Position numbers and translations under genes: made by a program
The notes under the pieces: model-generated
The model's database searches: none
Told to the model about the DNA's origin: nothing
What the model saw: the letters and a program-made list of their open reading frames with translations, nothing else
Shown here: piece after piece, positions 1 through 12,401 of the stretch
Layout: each line of letters opens with the position of its first letter
Numbering within the stretch: the first letter of the stretch is position 1
Source of the DNA: Blastomyces gilchristii SLH14081
Lineage: Eukaryota > Ascomycota > Eurotiomycetes > Onygenales > Ajellomycetaceae
Reading direction: 5' to 3'
Assembly: GCF_000003855.2 (NCBI RefSeq)
Contig: NW_003101668.1
Location: forward strand, 475,547 to 539,546
DNA: 64,000 nt

Positions 1-3000
1 ATCTTTGATAGAGTTAGTTAAGAACTTTAAGAAAAGATATAGAGAAATGAGTATTCTCAAAGAAGATAAATCTATGAACTTTGCTACTCTTAATGAAAGA
101 TCTCAGCAATTATTATCAGTAACATTCAGAAACTGCATCTGCAGAGCCTGTCACTGATACACTCAGTACTACTATCTCAATTCATCAAGAAAGTCATCTG
201 AATGAAAGAAAAATGAGAAGAAGAGAACTCAGATTAATCAAGCTCTTAAAAATCAAGAATTGAAGAGATACATTGATCATGTGATATCTAGAGAATTATT
301 CATAAATACAGATATGATAGAAGTCAATGAAGCAGTTCTAGAAGAAATAATTCTGAAGTAATCAATTTCTCAATCTATCAATCATTAATCTAACAATTAT
401 TAATCTATCAATTATCAATCTATTAATCAGCAGATTCAGAAAATATCAATAAACTTCTCAAATTCTCACTTCTATCTCTGAAACTTCTGAATCTTTGATA
501 CTGGCGCGGAACAGTATATATGCAATAATCAAACACATTTTCTATTCTTTACACCTGTGAACAAGAATGCAGAAGTCTATACAGACAATTTCAGCACTAA
601 AGTTGAAGATTATGAAACTGTTAGAACTATCATGATAAATGAAGCAGAAAAAGCAGTTCAATGTCAATCTCACAAATGCAGCTTATATACTGAATCTTCA
701 TACAAATATCATTACATGGAAACTGTATTTTCATATAGAAGGCATTTATTATGATGAAAAAGACTTCTGATTGCAAAAACATGCAGATAATACAATCTTT
801 GCACATGTTGAAGTATTTGAGAGATTGCTAGTTATAGAATATAGTGAAATAGCTGTTTTCTCAACTATCTCAGAAAAATCAACTACTGAAGCTGCTGCAG
901 ATACTACATCACACACTTCTAACATCACTATATCTACTATATCTGAAAAAATAATATCTTCAAATTCTTCAACTTCTACAAATTCTTCTTCTAATCTGTT
1001 AAAATATACTTCAACAAATCATTCTTTCAACCTATCAATATGCACAAAATCTTCTCAAAAATCTAAGATCTCTATAGCTACTCAGTCTACATGGTATAAG
1101 AGATTAGAACATTCATTAAAAATTGTTATTCAAAAGCTTATAAATGATGCAACTGGCATTCAAATCATCAATCTAGAAGATACTGTGAATGAGCTTATCA
1201 CTGAGCTTTGTAAACTCTGTCATCTATCTAATACAAAAAATCAAATATCTAGATATTCTTATGTTAGATCTCAAATATCATTCAAACACCTACACATGAA
1301 TATTACATATTGCTCTACACAGTGCTATAATGATAAGTGTTATCTCATACATTTCATGTGTGATTATCTATGTTTTTATATAGCTATAACAGCTATCTGA
1401 AAATCAGAAATTTGAAAAGCTCTTAGACAAGCTATCAATTGAATTAAATATCAATTCAACTGTATTACAAAGATTATTCATATTGACAATGATACTGCAG
1501 TCAAGAAAGCAGATGAATTCATAAATTAAGTGAATGATGAAGGTCTAAAGATGAAGTATTCTTCAGAGTATATTCATGAGCAAAATGATGCAGCAGAGCA
1601 AGCAGAAGTAATATTAATATCAAAGACAAGAACTCTACAGATAGAATTTCTTCTGTCACAATTACTTTTCTCTGAGATTGCACTTACTATTATCTATCTA
1701 GCAAATTGAACCTCTACTAGAATTCTAGATTGAAAGTCATCTCTACAAGTATTGAAAGAATTTCTACAAATCAAATCTCACTTCTATACTCATCTTCAAA
1801 TCTATAGATGTCACATCTATGCAAAGATACTGAATGAAGTTCTCTATAGAAATCACTCTTAGAAGCTAGATCTTCAAGCATATATTAAATATCTAGTTGA
1901 ATATGATTCTACAAACATCTATTAAATTTGAATTCCACACTTAGAACAGATGATAAGAGCAAGAGATGTAATATTTGATGAGAATAGAAAATTCAACCTA
2001 GAAGATCTCTACATTGAAAGACAACTAAGAGATTGAGTATCTAAGAAGGTGAAGCTTCTATATATGAAAGTTTGAGAATCATCAATGACTTCTATCAATC
2101 AATTGAAAGAGATTATAGATGCAGATATTGATGTTTTCCATCTTGAAGAAAATGCTCAAACCTTTAAAAAAATAGAGAAGAAGAATAATGAGTATAAACA
2201 TTATAATGTTTCAATTCTTTCTAATGTTTCAATTCTTTCTACACCAGATTCAATGCCAGAGTCAACAGGTTCTGATATTAATATTAATACTCATTCAGCT
2301 GTGATAGATAATTGAACATGAAACATTGCATCTAGAGCTCATAATATCAGTACTGATTTTGATGAAGCTAATATCATTGAAGGCTGCAGAACATGAAAAC
2401 ACAGAGCTGCTCACCTTGTGACAGTTGAAAATGTCAAAGACAATTCTTATTGAATGATTGATAAGGCATTCTCTTAATCACACTCAGACTTCTACAAGTC
2501 TCAATATTTATTTCCAAATACTGTTTTCACAGTTATCAATAATACAGCTACATCAACAGCATTTATACTGACTTCAAGAATTCATAGATCTCAACTGTCA
2601 AATTCACTGAATCACTGAACAGATGTTAAAAAACACTCATATTATAAAGAATTTGAGAATGCTGCTAAGCAGGAATGAGATAGTATATCTCTACAGAATA
2701 CATATGAAATTACTAGCAGATTACAGAGAGATGTCTCAGTTATTTCTCTACAATGAATATTCATCTACAAATTCAATGATGAAGATTTTCTTTTGAAATA
2801 CAAAGCTTGTATCTGCATACATGGAGATCTTCAATCAATCACAGATCTCACTATAAAAGCTCATATACTAGCTGTCAGAGATCTCTGAATCTTATTAGCT
2901 TTAACAGCAGCATTTGATCTAGATGCAGAACAGCTAGATGAAATCAATGTCTTTATTAATAGTGATATTGATAAGCTAGTATATATGAAACTATCTGATG

Positions 3001-4205
3001 AATGATGAAAGTTGAAAAGAATGCAAAATTTGAAGTATTTAAATCATGTATTAAAACTTCTACAAGTACTATATGAATTACACAGATCATTTCTTCTCTT
3101 GTTAAATGAACTATCTTCAACATTGAGAACACTAGGCTTCATCTCTATATCAGAGAATTGATGTCTCTTCTCTAATGATTAATTGATCATTTTCTTCTAT
3201 ATGAATGATATTGTCATCCTATCATGACAAGAAGATTTGAAAGAAAGAGATCAACTAATCAAAGATCTTGAAAACATCTATAAGATCTGACAGATGAGAG
3301 ATTTGAAATGATTTCTCAACATGTGAATAATATGTGATTGTCTCAACTTGAAGCTCTGACTATGTCAGAATGTCTATATTGATAAGATAGTTGATACATA
3401 TCATCTCACACACGCCTGCAAGGCATATATCTCACTAACTGATGCTTTGTTAGAGTCTTTTAACAAGCCAGTCATATCTGCAAAAATTCATTATTATCAA
3501 TAATATATCAGCTTCTGCATCTACTCAGCAGTGATGACTCACTCTGATATTATATATACAGTGAGTAAACTAGCTATATTCATGACAAATTCATTGAAAC
3601 ATTACTTATCAGAGATGAATAGAATGATATCTTATCTATACAATACAAAGAATCTCACTATTTAATATGATAATAATATTGACAGACCTCTACAACTTGA
3701 TCTTAAACCTGATATTATTAAAGTCATCAGTGATGTCTCTTTCACAGATAATCTGAATCACTGCTCTATATAAGAATATATCTTCAAACTATTCAGTGAG
3801 ACTGTTGATTGAAAATCAAATAGACAGACAATTATAACTACATCTATTACAGAAGCTGAGCTTATTACTATCTCATAAGCTGGCAAGAAGTCTATCTGAT
3901 GAAATAGGTTCTTTTAACATATTCAATTTGAATCTGGTCATAAGATTCATATTCAATGTAATAATTATTAAACTGTTGACATTCTTATGAAGAAAGATCT
4001 CTCTATAATCATGAAGCTCTGCCATATTGATATATATGAAAGCTGGCTCTGAGAATGTGTTCAATTCAGTGATATTACAGTTGATTGAGTGCCTACGGCT
4101 CAGATGCCAGCAGATGGCCTCACTAAGGCCCTGCCATGCCAGAAACATACAGAATTTGTCAAGATGCTAGACCTAGTTAATATATCAGATATCATTGAGA
4201 CATAA
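1..4205 (+). pseudogene. copia gag-pol remnant
   Basis: Degraded polyprotein. The aspartic protease site Phe-Asp-Thr-Gly-Ala is still readable near 494-508 and is followed by a stretch shared with copy 2. The reverse transcriptase lies around 2700-3300; its catalytic Tyr-Val-Asp-Asp box has decayed to Tyr-Met-Asn-Asp near 3200. RNase H and the C-terminal ADGLTKAL motif, typical of copia RNase H ends, lie at about 3700-4190, and the frame ends with TAA at 4203-4205. At least one frameshift is visible: an extra A in the protease region near 645-655 relative to copy 2 moves the frame. Many stops are present, so it cannot make a full protein. Confidence 0.9.
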
Positions 4206-4350
4206 GCAGAATAAATGATCTATCTTGATGAAATCTCTATAGATTCATCTACACTCTTTTTATTACAGCTTCATTTACATCTTCATTTTCACTTTTATAT
4301 ACACTTTCATTTACACTTTCATTTACATGTTACATTCACTGAAGGGAGTG

Positions 4351-4621
4351 TGTCAGGAAAAAGAGGTTATACACTAATAAATGCTATCAACATTGTATTA
4401 CTATAATATTTCTCATCATTATTATCAGCTTACTACAACACTTGTCTAATACTCACTTATACTAGCTCTCTTGGCTCACATATATATTTTACTATAAATA
4501 GCTCTATCTTTTGTATAAAATAGATATATTAGAGAGGAAACAGATAATATAATAAGTAGATCTTAATACATATAAGATTTATATGTCTTCAACATATTCA
4601 TTCATGACACTCATTTCGACA
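4351..4621 (+). repeat. 3' LTR of copia copy 1 (TGTCAG...CGACA)
   Basis: This 271-bp LTR matches the 268-bp LTRs at 54983-55250 and 60421-60688. A purine tract (GAAGGGAG) just before it is the polypurine tract. The stretch before that, 4265-4335, is a pyrimidine-rich run with repeated CATTTACACTTT-like units. Confidence 0.93.
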
Positions 4622-4716
4622 CATGCTTAACTAGATATAAGATTATTACATTTATATATATTATATATTAGATTGAATCTAATATACTTATTATTATAGT
4701 TATTAAGAATTAGTTA

Positions 4717-5025
4717 TATAAGAGGCCTACGCCGAATAGATCAGTATTATATTGATAGGTCTTATATAACAAAGATAAAAACATTAGAGAAGAAAAGAAA
4801 GAGAAAGTGCGAGAATCAGTGATCAAGGTGAATATTTATACATGTATGTGATGATGTACGCGGTGAAGCTTTGAGGTGGAAGAATATACACACATTCATA
4901 GCAGCTGAGGATTGATAATTGAGAATGATCAAGAATTGAAGTGTATGTGTTCAAGAATGAAGTGATTGAAATCTGTGAAGTGTAACAGAATAGTCTATAT
5001 GATTGATCAGGCACAGCCTGCCACA
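4717..5025 (-). repeat. LTR of deleted gypsy element (3' LTR on minus strand)
   Basis: Matches 7604-7912 along its whole 309 bp without length difference. Differences are transitions, with some sites changed in this copy and others in the partner copy, so both LTRs were mutated independently after insertion. Confidence 0.92.
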
Positions 5026-6974
5026 TTAGTCCCTTCTTTCAGAAGCAGTTCTTATCAGTCAAGAACTGCTGTTTCAGATAATACAGAACTCAGAGTTCAG
5101 ATCAGTTAATTATAGCTGACTCATTTCATAAGATATTATCAGCTGCAGTCATAGAGTCTCTTATCAAGAATATTCTCAATCTCTCACTCAAGCTTATTAT
5201 CTTCTTCTATGATGTCTGGTGACTGTCAGTCAGAAGTCAGTTGAGAAGAGAATAGATCAGTAATAGTACAGCAGAGCAAGCTTGTATGAAATATATTATA
5301 AATCTCTGATAATATGTTAAGATAATAGTTATAATTATCTAGAACTTCTATCACTTTATACTTGATATAACAGTAATCTAGTGTATGAGATGAATATATG
5401 ATTTGTATATTCTTAAGATTTAATCATATCAGATCTTCTATCTTATATTGTTCAGTGAGATCTCAGTGAACATTGATTTAATTCTCTTAATCTTATTTTA
5501 CAGTTGTTATGAAGATCTCTGCTTAATTACAGATATCTTAAAGCTTTATTACTATATTATCAGTGATCTGAATCAGACTGCAGAGATTCAGTGTGAACTG
5601 TGTAGTCTCTAGAAGATTTAATACTTTCATATAGTATTCATATATAAGAAAGAACAGACTTATATCTGTTGAAACAGCATCTTGACTATTAATAGCAATC
5701 TCTGTATGTAGAAGAAGATTATGTCAATTATCTTATAAGTGATTACAGAACTTATAGAGATAATTCTTCACAGTCTGAATTATCTGTTCTGACATATCAT
5801 CAGTCTCAGAATGATAGACAGTTAATAGACAGTATATAATCTTGAGAACTTGACAGATTCTTATTCAGAGAGTGCTTATAAATTAACAGCTCTGATTCAA
5901 TATTATAGATCTCAGTAATCTATACATCTGATAGAATAGACTCTGTAGAAAAGCTTTAATAACTTGTTCAGTATTCATCTTATCACAAGATTTCAATATT
6001 ACATCTTTACTCAGTCAATTCACAATGATCAGAATGTTTCTACAACTCTTACTCTCAGATAGATTAACAGTGAAGTCAATTACTATATCTCATCAGATTT
6101 TATCAGAGATATTAAGTAATTTTAATAGATCTTTTCTATGATTCTTTTATGAGATAATAGAAGAACAGTAATTACAGTTTCAGATAAAGTGTCTGATACT
6201 ATTTAATATCTCAGATCAGTAGAACTCTCAGAAGATCATTCTATACAGTTATTCACAGCCTGAATAATTAATTATATATGAATTATACATCTCTTATATT
6301 ATCTGAGTGTATAAGAGTTCAGAGTGAGAGACTCAGCATTATTCACAGAATTATAGAGTGTTATTATCATTGATTAAATATTCTGAGATATCAGTTCTTA
6401 TACATAGTTCTGAGAGAAATTAAGATGCTTCTTAACATACTACTTCAGTAAGAGTCTGAAGAAGTTCATTCATCTGAGCTGCTATATATCACAGTTCATT
6501 TAGTATAGAAAAAGTGAAGATATCAATAACAGTTCTAACTGAAGAAGTATATATAGTATCATGAACTGTTTCATCTTGATCAACTAGTATCTTCAGATTC
6601 AAGAGTCAGTGCTCTTGATTCATTCAGTGAGTATCTATTACATTAGATAACATATCTTACTCTTATTATAAGAGAGTATCTATCATTGAGTTCTGACTAT
6701 CAGAACAGTAGTGTATTGTAAAATGAAGATAGCTTAAGAACTCAGATTATTGCATCTGTTATTCAGTGAGTTTACAGATAGTTATGAAGTATTTGAGATT
6801 CTTATAATCTGTGACTATCTCAAATTCAGAGATACTTTGAAGTTCAGAGTTTCATTCTTCTAAATAGTGTACAATCATAAGAAGTTCCTTGTCATAGATC
6901 TCATAATTGCATTCAGCAGGACTTAGTTTCTTAGACATGAAGACACATGATTGTAGAACATCTTCATTATCATA
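5026..6974 (-). pseudogene. gypsy pol remnant (RNase H to integrase)
   Basis: Read on the minus strand this continues the RNase H of the neighbouring ORF: a degraded [23 protein letters not shown] stretch, typical of Ty3/gypsy RNase H, lies at about 6870-6950. A spacer and a very degraded integrase region follow towards 5100. Stops are frequent and AT content is high, so domain limits cannot be drawn more closely. Confidence 0.75.
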
Positions 6975-7595
6975 TTACAATATCACTTCTTCTGTCACAT
7001 AGTCAGAGAAATCAGCTTCAACAACTGTCTCACAATCAGAATCAAATGTTATCAGCAGAGGGGCATTAATGAACATCTTCTTCATCTGTGTAAATGCAGC
7101 TTCGGCGTCTGTTGACCATTGGAATACTGAGTCTTTCTTAGTGAGGTCTGTAGATGTTGGAATCGCATGAGTTAATCGTTGGATCTCTTCGTATTGAAGT
7201 TGTTGAGTCGCGTGCATGTCTGCTATCTGTTGCTGTTGTAATTCCAACATTGCTCGGAGCCACTGTGGCATCGCGTCTATGCTCGCGTTCGAGGGTTCCA
7301 TATTCTCGTTAGACATGGTTATATTGATCGTCGGATGTGTAATCGTATTCTCATACATCTGGGTGTCAGGACTCTCGGGTCTTTCACTGACATTCTCTTG
7401 TAAGATCTTATTCTCTTTGTAAGATCTTGTTGCGGGGCCAGGGCGACTGGCGAGCAAGCTTCTATCTGGGGACTCAGTGTCCACTTGACTGTGATTTCTC
7501 TTTCTTATGTGTTCGGATATCTCTTGATGGATAATTGTTCCTGATGAGGAGATGATGCGTGCATAATTGTTTTCTAATAAGGAGACAATGAACAT
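6975..7595 (-). pseudogene. gypsy gag N-terminus fused in frame to RNase H
   Basis: This open frame of 206 codons is a deletion product. Residues 1 to about 155 are a hydrophilic gag-like N-terminus with a Gln-rich segment (LELQQQQIADM). From about residue 157 the sequence becomes the start of Ty3/gypsy RNase H: FQWSTDAEAAFTQMKK, APLLITFDSD and EADFSDY match the family pattern F-x-W-x(n)-AF-x(2)-[LM]-K and xFDxD...xxDxSD. The join marks loss of the gag end, protease and reverse transcriptase. It is the least mutated part of the element. It encodes no complete enzyme. Confidence 0.8.
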
Positions 7596-7603
7596 TTTTA
7601 TAG

Positions 7604-7912
7604 TGTAAGGAGCCTACGCTGAATAGATCAGTATTATATTGATAAGTCTTATATAACAAAGATAAAAATGTTAGAGAAGGAAAGAAAGAGAAAGTGTGAG
7701 AATCAGTGATTGAGGTGGATATTTATATGCATATGTGGTGGTGTATGCAGTGGAGCTTCAGGGTGGAAGAATATACGCGCGTTCATAGCGGCCGAGGATC
7801 GGTGATCGAGAATGGCTGAGAATCGGAGTGTACGCGTTCGAGAATGAAGTGGTTGGAATCTGTGGAGTGTAACGGAATAGTCTATATGATTGATCGGGCG
7901 CAGCCCGCCACA
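7604..7912 (-). repeat. LTR of deleted gypsy element (5' LTR on minus strand)
   Basis: 309 bp, TGTAAGG...CCGCCACA, followed by the right target duplication AGTTA at 7913-7917. It keeps many more CpG sites than its partner. Confidence 0.93.
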
Positions 7913-7917
7913 AGTTA

Positions 7918-9030
7918 TTTAAATATAATAATATAATTTTCTACAGTGATTACAGTCTTCTTTCAGTCAGTGAAAGTAATAGATCAGATATTAAAATATA
8001 TTTAATTAATCTAGTATAGAATTAGTACAGTTAGTTTAATATAAAATATAAAGTAAATAATAGAATTATTTCAATATAAATTAGTTATTAATATTTCAAA
8101 GTCAGTAATAAAGTTAATTATATATTAATTATATTATATATATAGACTATTTATACACAGCTTTATAGTTAGAGCTGTATTAGTTTTATAATAGTTATTA
8201 TAAAGTTATATCTTAAGCACTTCTCAGATTACTATATATATATTATAATTAATTTACATGTATTAAATATATTAACAGATCTTAAGAGTTATATAACTAA
8301 TAATAAAGACTGTTTTAAATATATCAGTATCTTTTATGCTGATTAGCAGGGCGCTCAGCCCGCTGAACACTGTTGTCATTAATCTGCTTACTGCATTAGA
8401 CTTGTTACAGCAGCATCATTACTGCTTCAGAGATAACATACTCTCTCACTACTTTTATACTCTCTTACACTGCTTCAATGACTGACTACTCAATTTATAA
8501 AAACCTGTTCTATGCTCTTATAATAATTATATACTCTTTTCTTCTCTTTCTTTTCTCTCTCTCTTTCTCTTTCTCTCTTACTTACTTACTTATATCTGAA
8601 TACACTGTCTTCTCTCTCTCTGCAGAGAATCAGTGCTGTCTTACTCAGCTCTTGTCTCTTTTTCTTTCTATATCTATAAAGTTATAAAATAGATATCTGA
8701 TGATCTCATAGGCTGCTACTTCATTAATTTCTGAATTATTCATACTGCTTCTTACAGTATTACTTTACTTAATTTAAAGTCTAGACTGCTGAGATATCTG
8801 TAGTTATATTATAATAATAATAATCTTTACTATATTATATAATTAATAACTGTGAATTATAGATTGTTAATAATTTATTTTTTTATTTTAATTTTAATTT
8901 TAATTTTTTTTTTATAATTGAGCTTTATTCAGTTAATCTATTCTTCTATACTTTATTATTTTAAGTATTTTTTATCTGTGAAGATCTGTGTGAAAAAGCA
9001 ATAGATAATAATTAATTAAAATTATAAAGA
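7918..9030. other. AT-rich RIP-mutated DNA without recognised gene
   Basis: No coding family could be read here. It contains a small GC-rich inverted repeat at about 8347-8366 (GGGC-GCTCA-GCCC), a long pyrimidine run at 8540-8660, and poly-T/A stretches near 8875-8925. The short open frame at 8478-8687 is low-complexity pyrimidine-derived sequence and not taken as a gene. Confidence 0.5.
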
Positions 9031-9035
9031 AGATT

Positions 9036-9690
9036 AGTGAGTGAGTCTTCTGAAGTCAGAGTACTTACTAAGTTCTAAGTGATAAAGAGTTATATCACTC
9101 TTTAACTTATTAAGATAGACTGTCTCATTCTCTTTTCTCAGTTAATAGTAAAATTGCTGCACTTCTTTTTTGATATCAGTGTATATCTGCAGATTAATCA
9201 AGTTAAGATTTCATTCAGATTGCATACTTAATATGTCAGAGTTAAAAGTGATAATAGCTATATGCAATTGATGCAGAGTATCAGTTATTAATCTTCAGAT
9301 AACTTTCAGATGAGAATAAATGTATCAGTAGTCTTAGAGAAGATTCAGAGATTAGAGAAATTCACCTGTTACTTTCTTCTCTGATCTCTGTAATAAGAGT
9401 AACTATAAAGAGTGACTGAGCCTTCTATGAAATCACTGGCACTTGATAATCTGTTTCTCTCACTCTTACACACTCTTCTCTTAGACTTAATTCTCACTCT
9501 TCTTCTCACTTTCTCAATTTGTCTCTGACTCAGAATCTTCTCTCTCAGATTCTCAATCTTCTATCTAGATAACTCTCATGTTTCATGTGAATAACTTCAA
9601 ACTGTGAATACTATAATACTCTAAGTCATTCTCACTGTGTAAATGTCTCAATTCTTGTATCTCAGAAGTCAGAAAACTCTCTCTTTCAGT
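9036..9690 (-). pseudogene. degraded coding frame, unknown
   Basis: Read on the minus strand, two adjoining frames stay open over long distances and are broken mostly by TAA, TAG and TGA codons that C-to-T or G-to-A changes would create. The upstream part (about 9400-9690) is basic and Arg-rich, suggesting a charged helix; the downstream part (about 9036-9390) is a mixed hydrophobic/charged sequence. The switch of frame near 9385 could be an indel or an intron. No family is recognised. The steady spread of stops over only Gln/Trp/Arg-type positions is the reason to see former coding DNA. Confidence 0.3.
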
Positions 9691-9919
9691 CTTATATTGT
9701 AATATCTCTCTCAACACTCTGCTGTCTCTTAAGCATAATCTTTCTTTGAAGCTATTAGCTGAAGTTTGTGTATCTATTAGTAATAATTAGACTGACTGTA
9801 TGACCGTGTCTGAGATCAGGACTAGATTTTTTAATAGTCTTATTATCAATTCAACTGATCTTATTACACAGTTTTAACAATTGATAGTAGTTTCATACTA
9901 TCTCAGTAAGACTTACTGT

Positions 9920-10299
9920 CTACTCTTATCACATTTTTCAAATGAGATCATGATTTTCACTTCTCAATTTAAATTATTTTTATTGCTTTAAATGACTTTA
10001 AATCTCATTTGAGTGTTACCAAAAAGTGTTACTTTTTAAAAAATTAAAAATAGTCTAAAAAAAACCTTAAAATGTCTAAAAATAGTAACTTTATGTCAAG
10101 AATGAGACTAAATGAGATCAAATGAAATCACTTTCTCATTTTTTTCAAGTCATGGTTTCATTTTAAGATCTCATATATAATCACTTTGCATGTTTTTTTA
10201 ATAACTAGTCTCAGTGAGATTCACATCAAGAAATGTATGAGATCAGATTAAATGAGATTAAACATGAAATTCATGATTTCAGCGGCCAGTCTAGTAAGA
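9920..10299. repeat. AT-rich segment with recurring AAATGAGAT motifs
   Basis: The motif AAATGAGAT and close variants recur in both orientations (for example about 9938, 9998 inverted, 10110, 10250), with A/T runs between. This could be the eroded end of a DNA transposon or a MITE. The right limit is hidden by the assembly gap. Confidence 0.3.
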
Positions 10300-10399
10300 N
10301 NNNNNNNNNNNNNNNNNNNNNNNNNNNNNNNNNNNNNNNNNNNNNNNNNNNNNNNNNNNNNNNNNNNNNNNNNNNNNNNNNNNNNNNNNNNNNNNNNNN
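10300..10399. other. assembly gap (100 N)
   Basis: A run of exactly 100 N, the usual placeholder for a gap of unknown size. Confidence 0.99.
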
Positions 10400-10400
10400 A

Positions 10401-11852
10401 TGCACTGTTGAACTCTCTCTCTTACAAAAGAGAGATATTTATATCATCACTCTTGTCACAGACTTCTCATGATAGTATATTATCTCTCTGTGATCTGATA
10501 TATTATACTCTGAATTTGCATCTTATCTCTATCTGTAATATCTAAGATAATATCTTTGATACACTGACGGAACTGTCTTCTCTTAAGAGAGATATCACAG
10601 AGACTGATTCATTATTACTGAGTATAATTAACTTAGATAACAGCTTAAAAGTTTTCTTCAGACTTCTGAATCTTCAGAATAATATTCTCATTAACTCAGC
10701 AATTCTTATCAATAATATAATCTGAAATATTAGTAATTTTCATCAGTCTGTTCAGTAAGATGATGATCTTGTAAGCTTAATGACTACTTATTCATATTCT
10801 GAAAATCTTCTATCTATGTTCTGTGACACTCTTAATTATTATTAAGAATTCAGAGAGAGACTTAATAGCTGAAATAGAAATTCTTAAATAAATGATAATA
10901 CTCATGTTCTGAATTATTAGCAGATTCACTCTATCTGTTATAGTATTAATGTTGATATATCTTGCTTCTACAGCATAAGTGATAACTTTCTCAGCAATGA
11001 ATAGATCAGAAGATGTAAACAAGAGTTATAGCAGTTAGAAGAACTGACTGTAAAGCAGTTTCACATTGTCTCTATATTATCTATAAAAGATCTTTTCATA
11101 GTTCTTTACTTTCATTTTCTATCACTGCAGCTTAATAAGTGTCTGCAGTTTCTTTCTTAATTATTTAAAGATGCTTTGATGAGTTGTATACCTGACTCAG
11201 TATTAGTAATGTAAGAAGATGAGAGTATGCAGTCAGCTAGTCACTCTGCTTCTCATAAGATCAGAGAAACTCAGTGTGAGTATGATGAGAAGAGAAAGAA
11301 TCACAGAGATAAGCTGTGACAATGACTTTCTGAGAAGAATACACAGCTTCTGAGCATGATAAAGAAGTGCCAACTCTGGCTGAAGATAAAGAGATGTTTT
11401 TCAGTAAGAATGAAATTAGCACTGTGTCAGTGAGTATCTATGCTTTGAAAATAAGAGAGAGAAATGTGTACAGCTGAACCGGCTGATATCATAGTAGCAT
11501 CTATAGTTCTGAAGAGTGAGACATAATGCTTATTCATATATATGAAAGTGATATCATGATTAATTATAAAAGACAGTCTGTCTCTTCAAGCTGTTTATTA
11601 ACAGTTCTTGATAGACAGATGAGAGTGATCTTGCCTGACTACATTCTTATCTTTCTTCTCAGAGGTCAACTGTATGCAGTCACAGCTGAATGATACTCAT
11701 TCTCTTATTCTTCTTTCTCTCTCACAGTGATTTGTATGTAACAGCTGTGAAATGAATGCTGTTGCTGCATGAGTTCTATTTTCAGACTTTGTTCTCAGAT
11801 ATTATTGACTGCTGCACTGTACTTCAATGTCTGAAGAGAGCAATCTGAGATA
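10401..11852 (+). pseudogene. long RIP-degraded reading frame, unknown protein
   Basis: One plus-strand frame (the phase of the codons at 10546 GAT AAT ATC) reads for about 480 codons with no need for a frameshift. Its stops are TAA/TAG/TGA codons that RIP would make from Gln, Trp or Arg. The predicted product is helical: an N-terminal part rich in Leu/Asn/Ile, then a polar Ser/Glu/Arg-rich stretch at about 11200-11340 (for example QSASHSASHKIRE), then a more hydrophobic C-terminal part containing a CNSC pair near 11750. No domain is recognised. The start may lie in or before the gap, and the right end is cut by the gypsy insertion at 11853. It may be a host gene that was once duplicated, or transposon cargo. 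Confidence 0.42.
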
Positions 11853-11857
11853 AGTAT

Positions 11858-12401
11858 TGTAATGTGGCGGAACCGAAGCGGTGGCTAGTCAGCGGTGTCA
11901 CGTAGAGGTAGTTGTTTGAGAAGCTGTATAAGTGAGCTTGATTATCTTGCTTGAATAGCGAGCTTGTAGGCTACAGAGTTATTGCAAGGATATCACAGAT
12001 ATGATACTTAGTATACTAAGAAGATTGTATGAGACACACAGTAACTCTTGTATATATTTCAGTAGAAGAAAAATGAATTACTGACTTCTTTAATAAGAAG
12101 CCAGCATCTAGCTATTCTATATAGACAATGAGTGAATACTCTTCTCTCATTTCATAAGTGAGAATAGCTGAAGTGATATCTTAGCAGTATCTTATTATCA
12201 AGGAAGAGTAATCTGCTGATCTTGTATAGAAGTGAAATTCTCATATTTATCAATTGAATCTTTCTATGATATATCTGAATAATGTTATAAAGTGATTGAA
12301 AACTGATTTAAACAGTCTGTGAGATGAATGAAATCATTTATATGAAAGTAATAAGCTGTATGAAACTGTAGTGAGGTCTTGATACAATCAGAGATATGAT
12401 A
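11858..12401 (-). repeat. 3' LTR of chromovirus (minus strand)
   Basis: 544 bp, same length as the partner at 26619-27162. The first 24 bases of the two copies differ at many sites, all of them transitions. The purine-rich sequence just inside (12403-12416 read on minus) fits the polypurine tract. Confidence 0.93.

Larger units (their letters stand above)
1..4621 (+). mobile_element. Ty1/copia retrotransposon, right part, RIP-mutated (copy 1)
   Basis: The element runs off the left edge of the window. Base 1 aligns with about 56150 in the complete copy at 54983-60688, so roughly 1.2 kb (5' LTR and start of gag) lies outside. The order is gag end, protease, integrase, reverse transcriptase, RNase H and 3' LTR, as in Ty1/copia. 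Base composition is strongly AT-rich with almost no CpG, and stop codons fall at positions that were Gln, Trp or Arg codons in relatives, which is typical of RIP. The expected right target duplication would be CATGC directly after the LTR; its partner is outside the window. Confidence 0.93.
4717..7912 (-). mobile_element. Internally deleted Ty3/gypsy element with target duplication
   Basis: Two 309-bp LTRs (4717-5025 and 7604-7912) in the same orientation enclose 2.6 kb. The 5-bp target duplication AGTTA is present on both sides (4712-4716 and 7913-7917), so both ends are certain. The coding strand is minus: gag lies beside the right LTR and the pol end beside the left LTR. The purine tract at the inner edge of the left LTR (read on the minus strand) fits a polypurine tract. 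The interior is too short for a full element because the end of gag, protease and most of the reverse transcriptase are missing. RIP-type decay is heavy at 5.0-6.95 kb and light at 7.0-7.9 kb. Confidence 0.93.

Noticed and set aside
8347..8366. GC-rich hairpin as a terminator or tRNA piece
   Set aside because: No tRNA cloverleaf or rRNA could be folded around it; it may be an unmutated remnant of an LTR end.
8478..8687. 69-codon hydrophobic ORF resembling a membrane peptide
   Set aside because: It is made of a TCTCTTTCT pyrimidine run, and the surrounding DNA is RIP-mutated.
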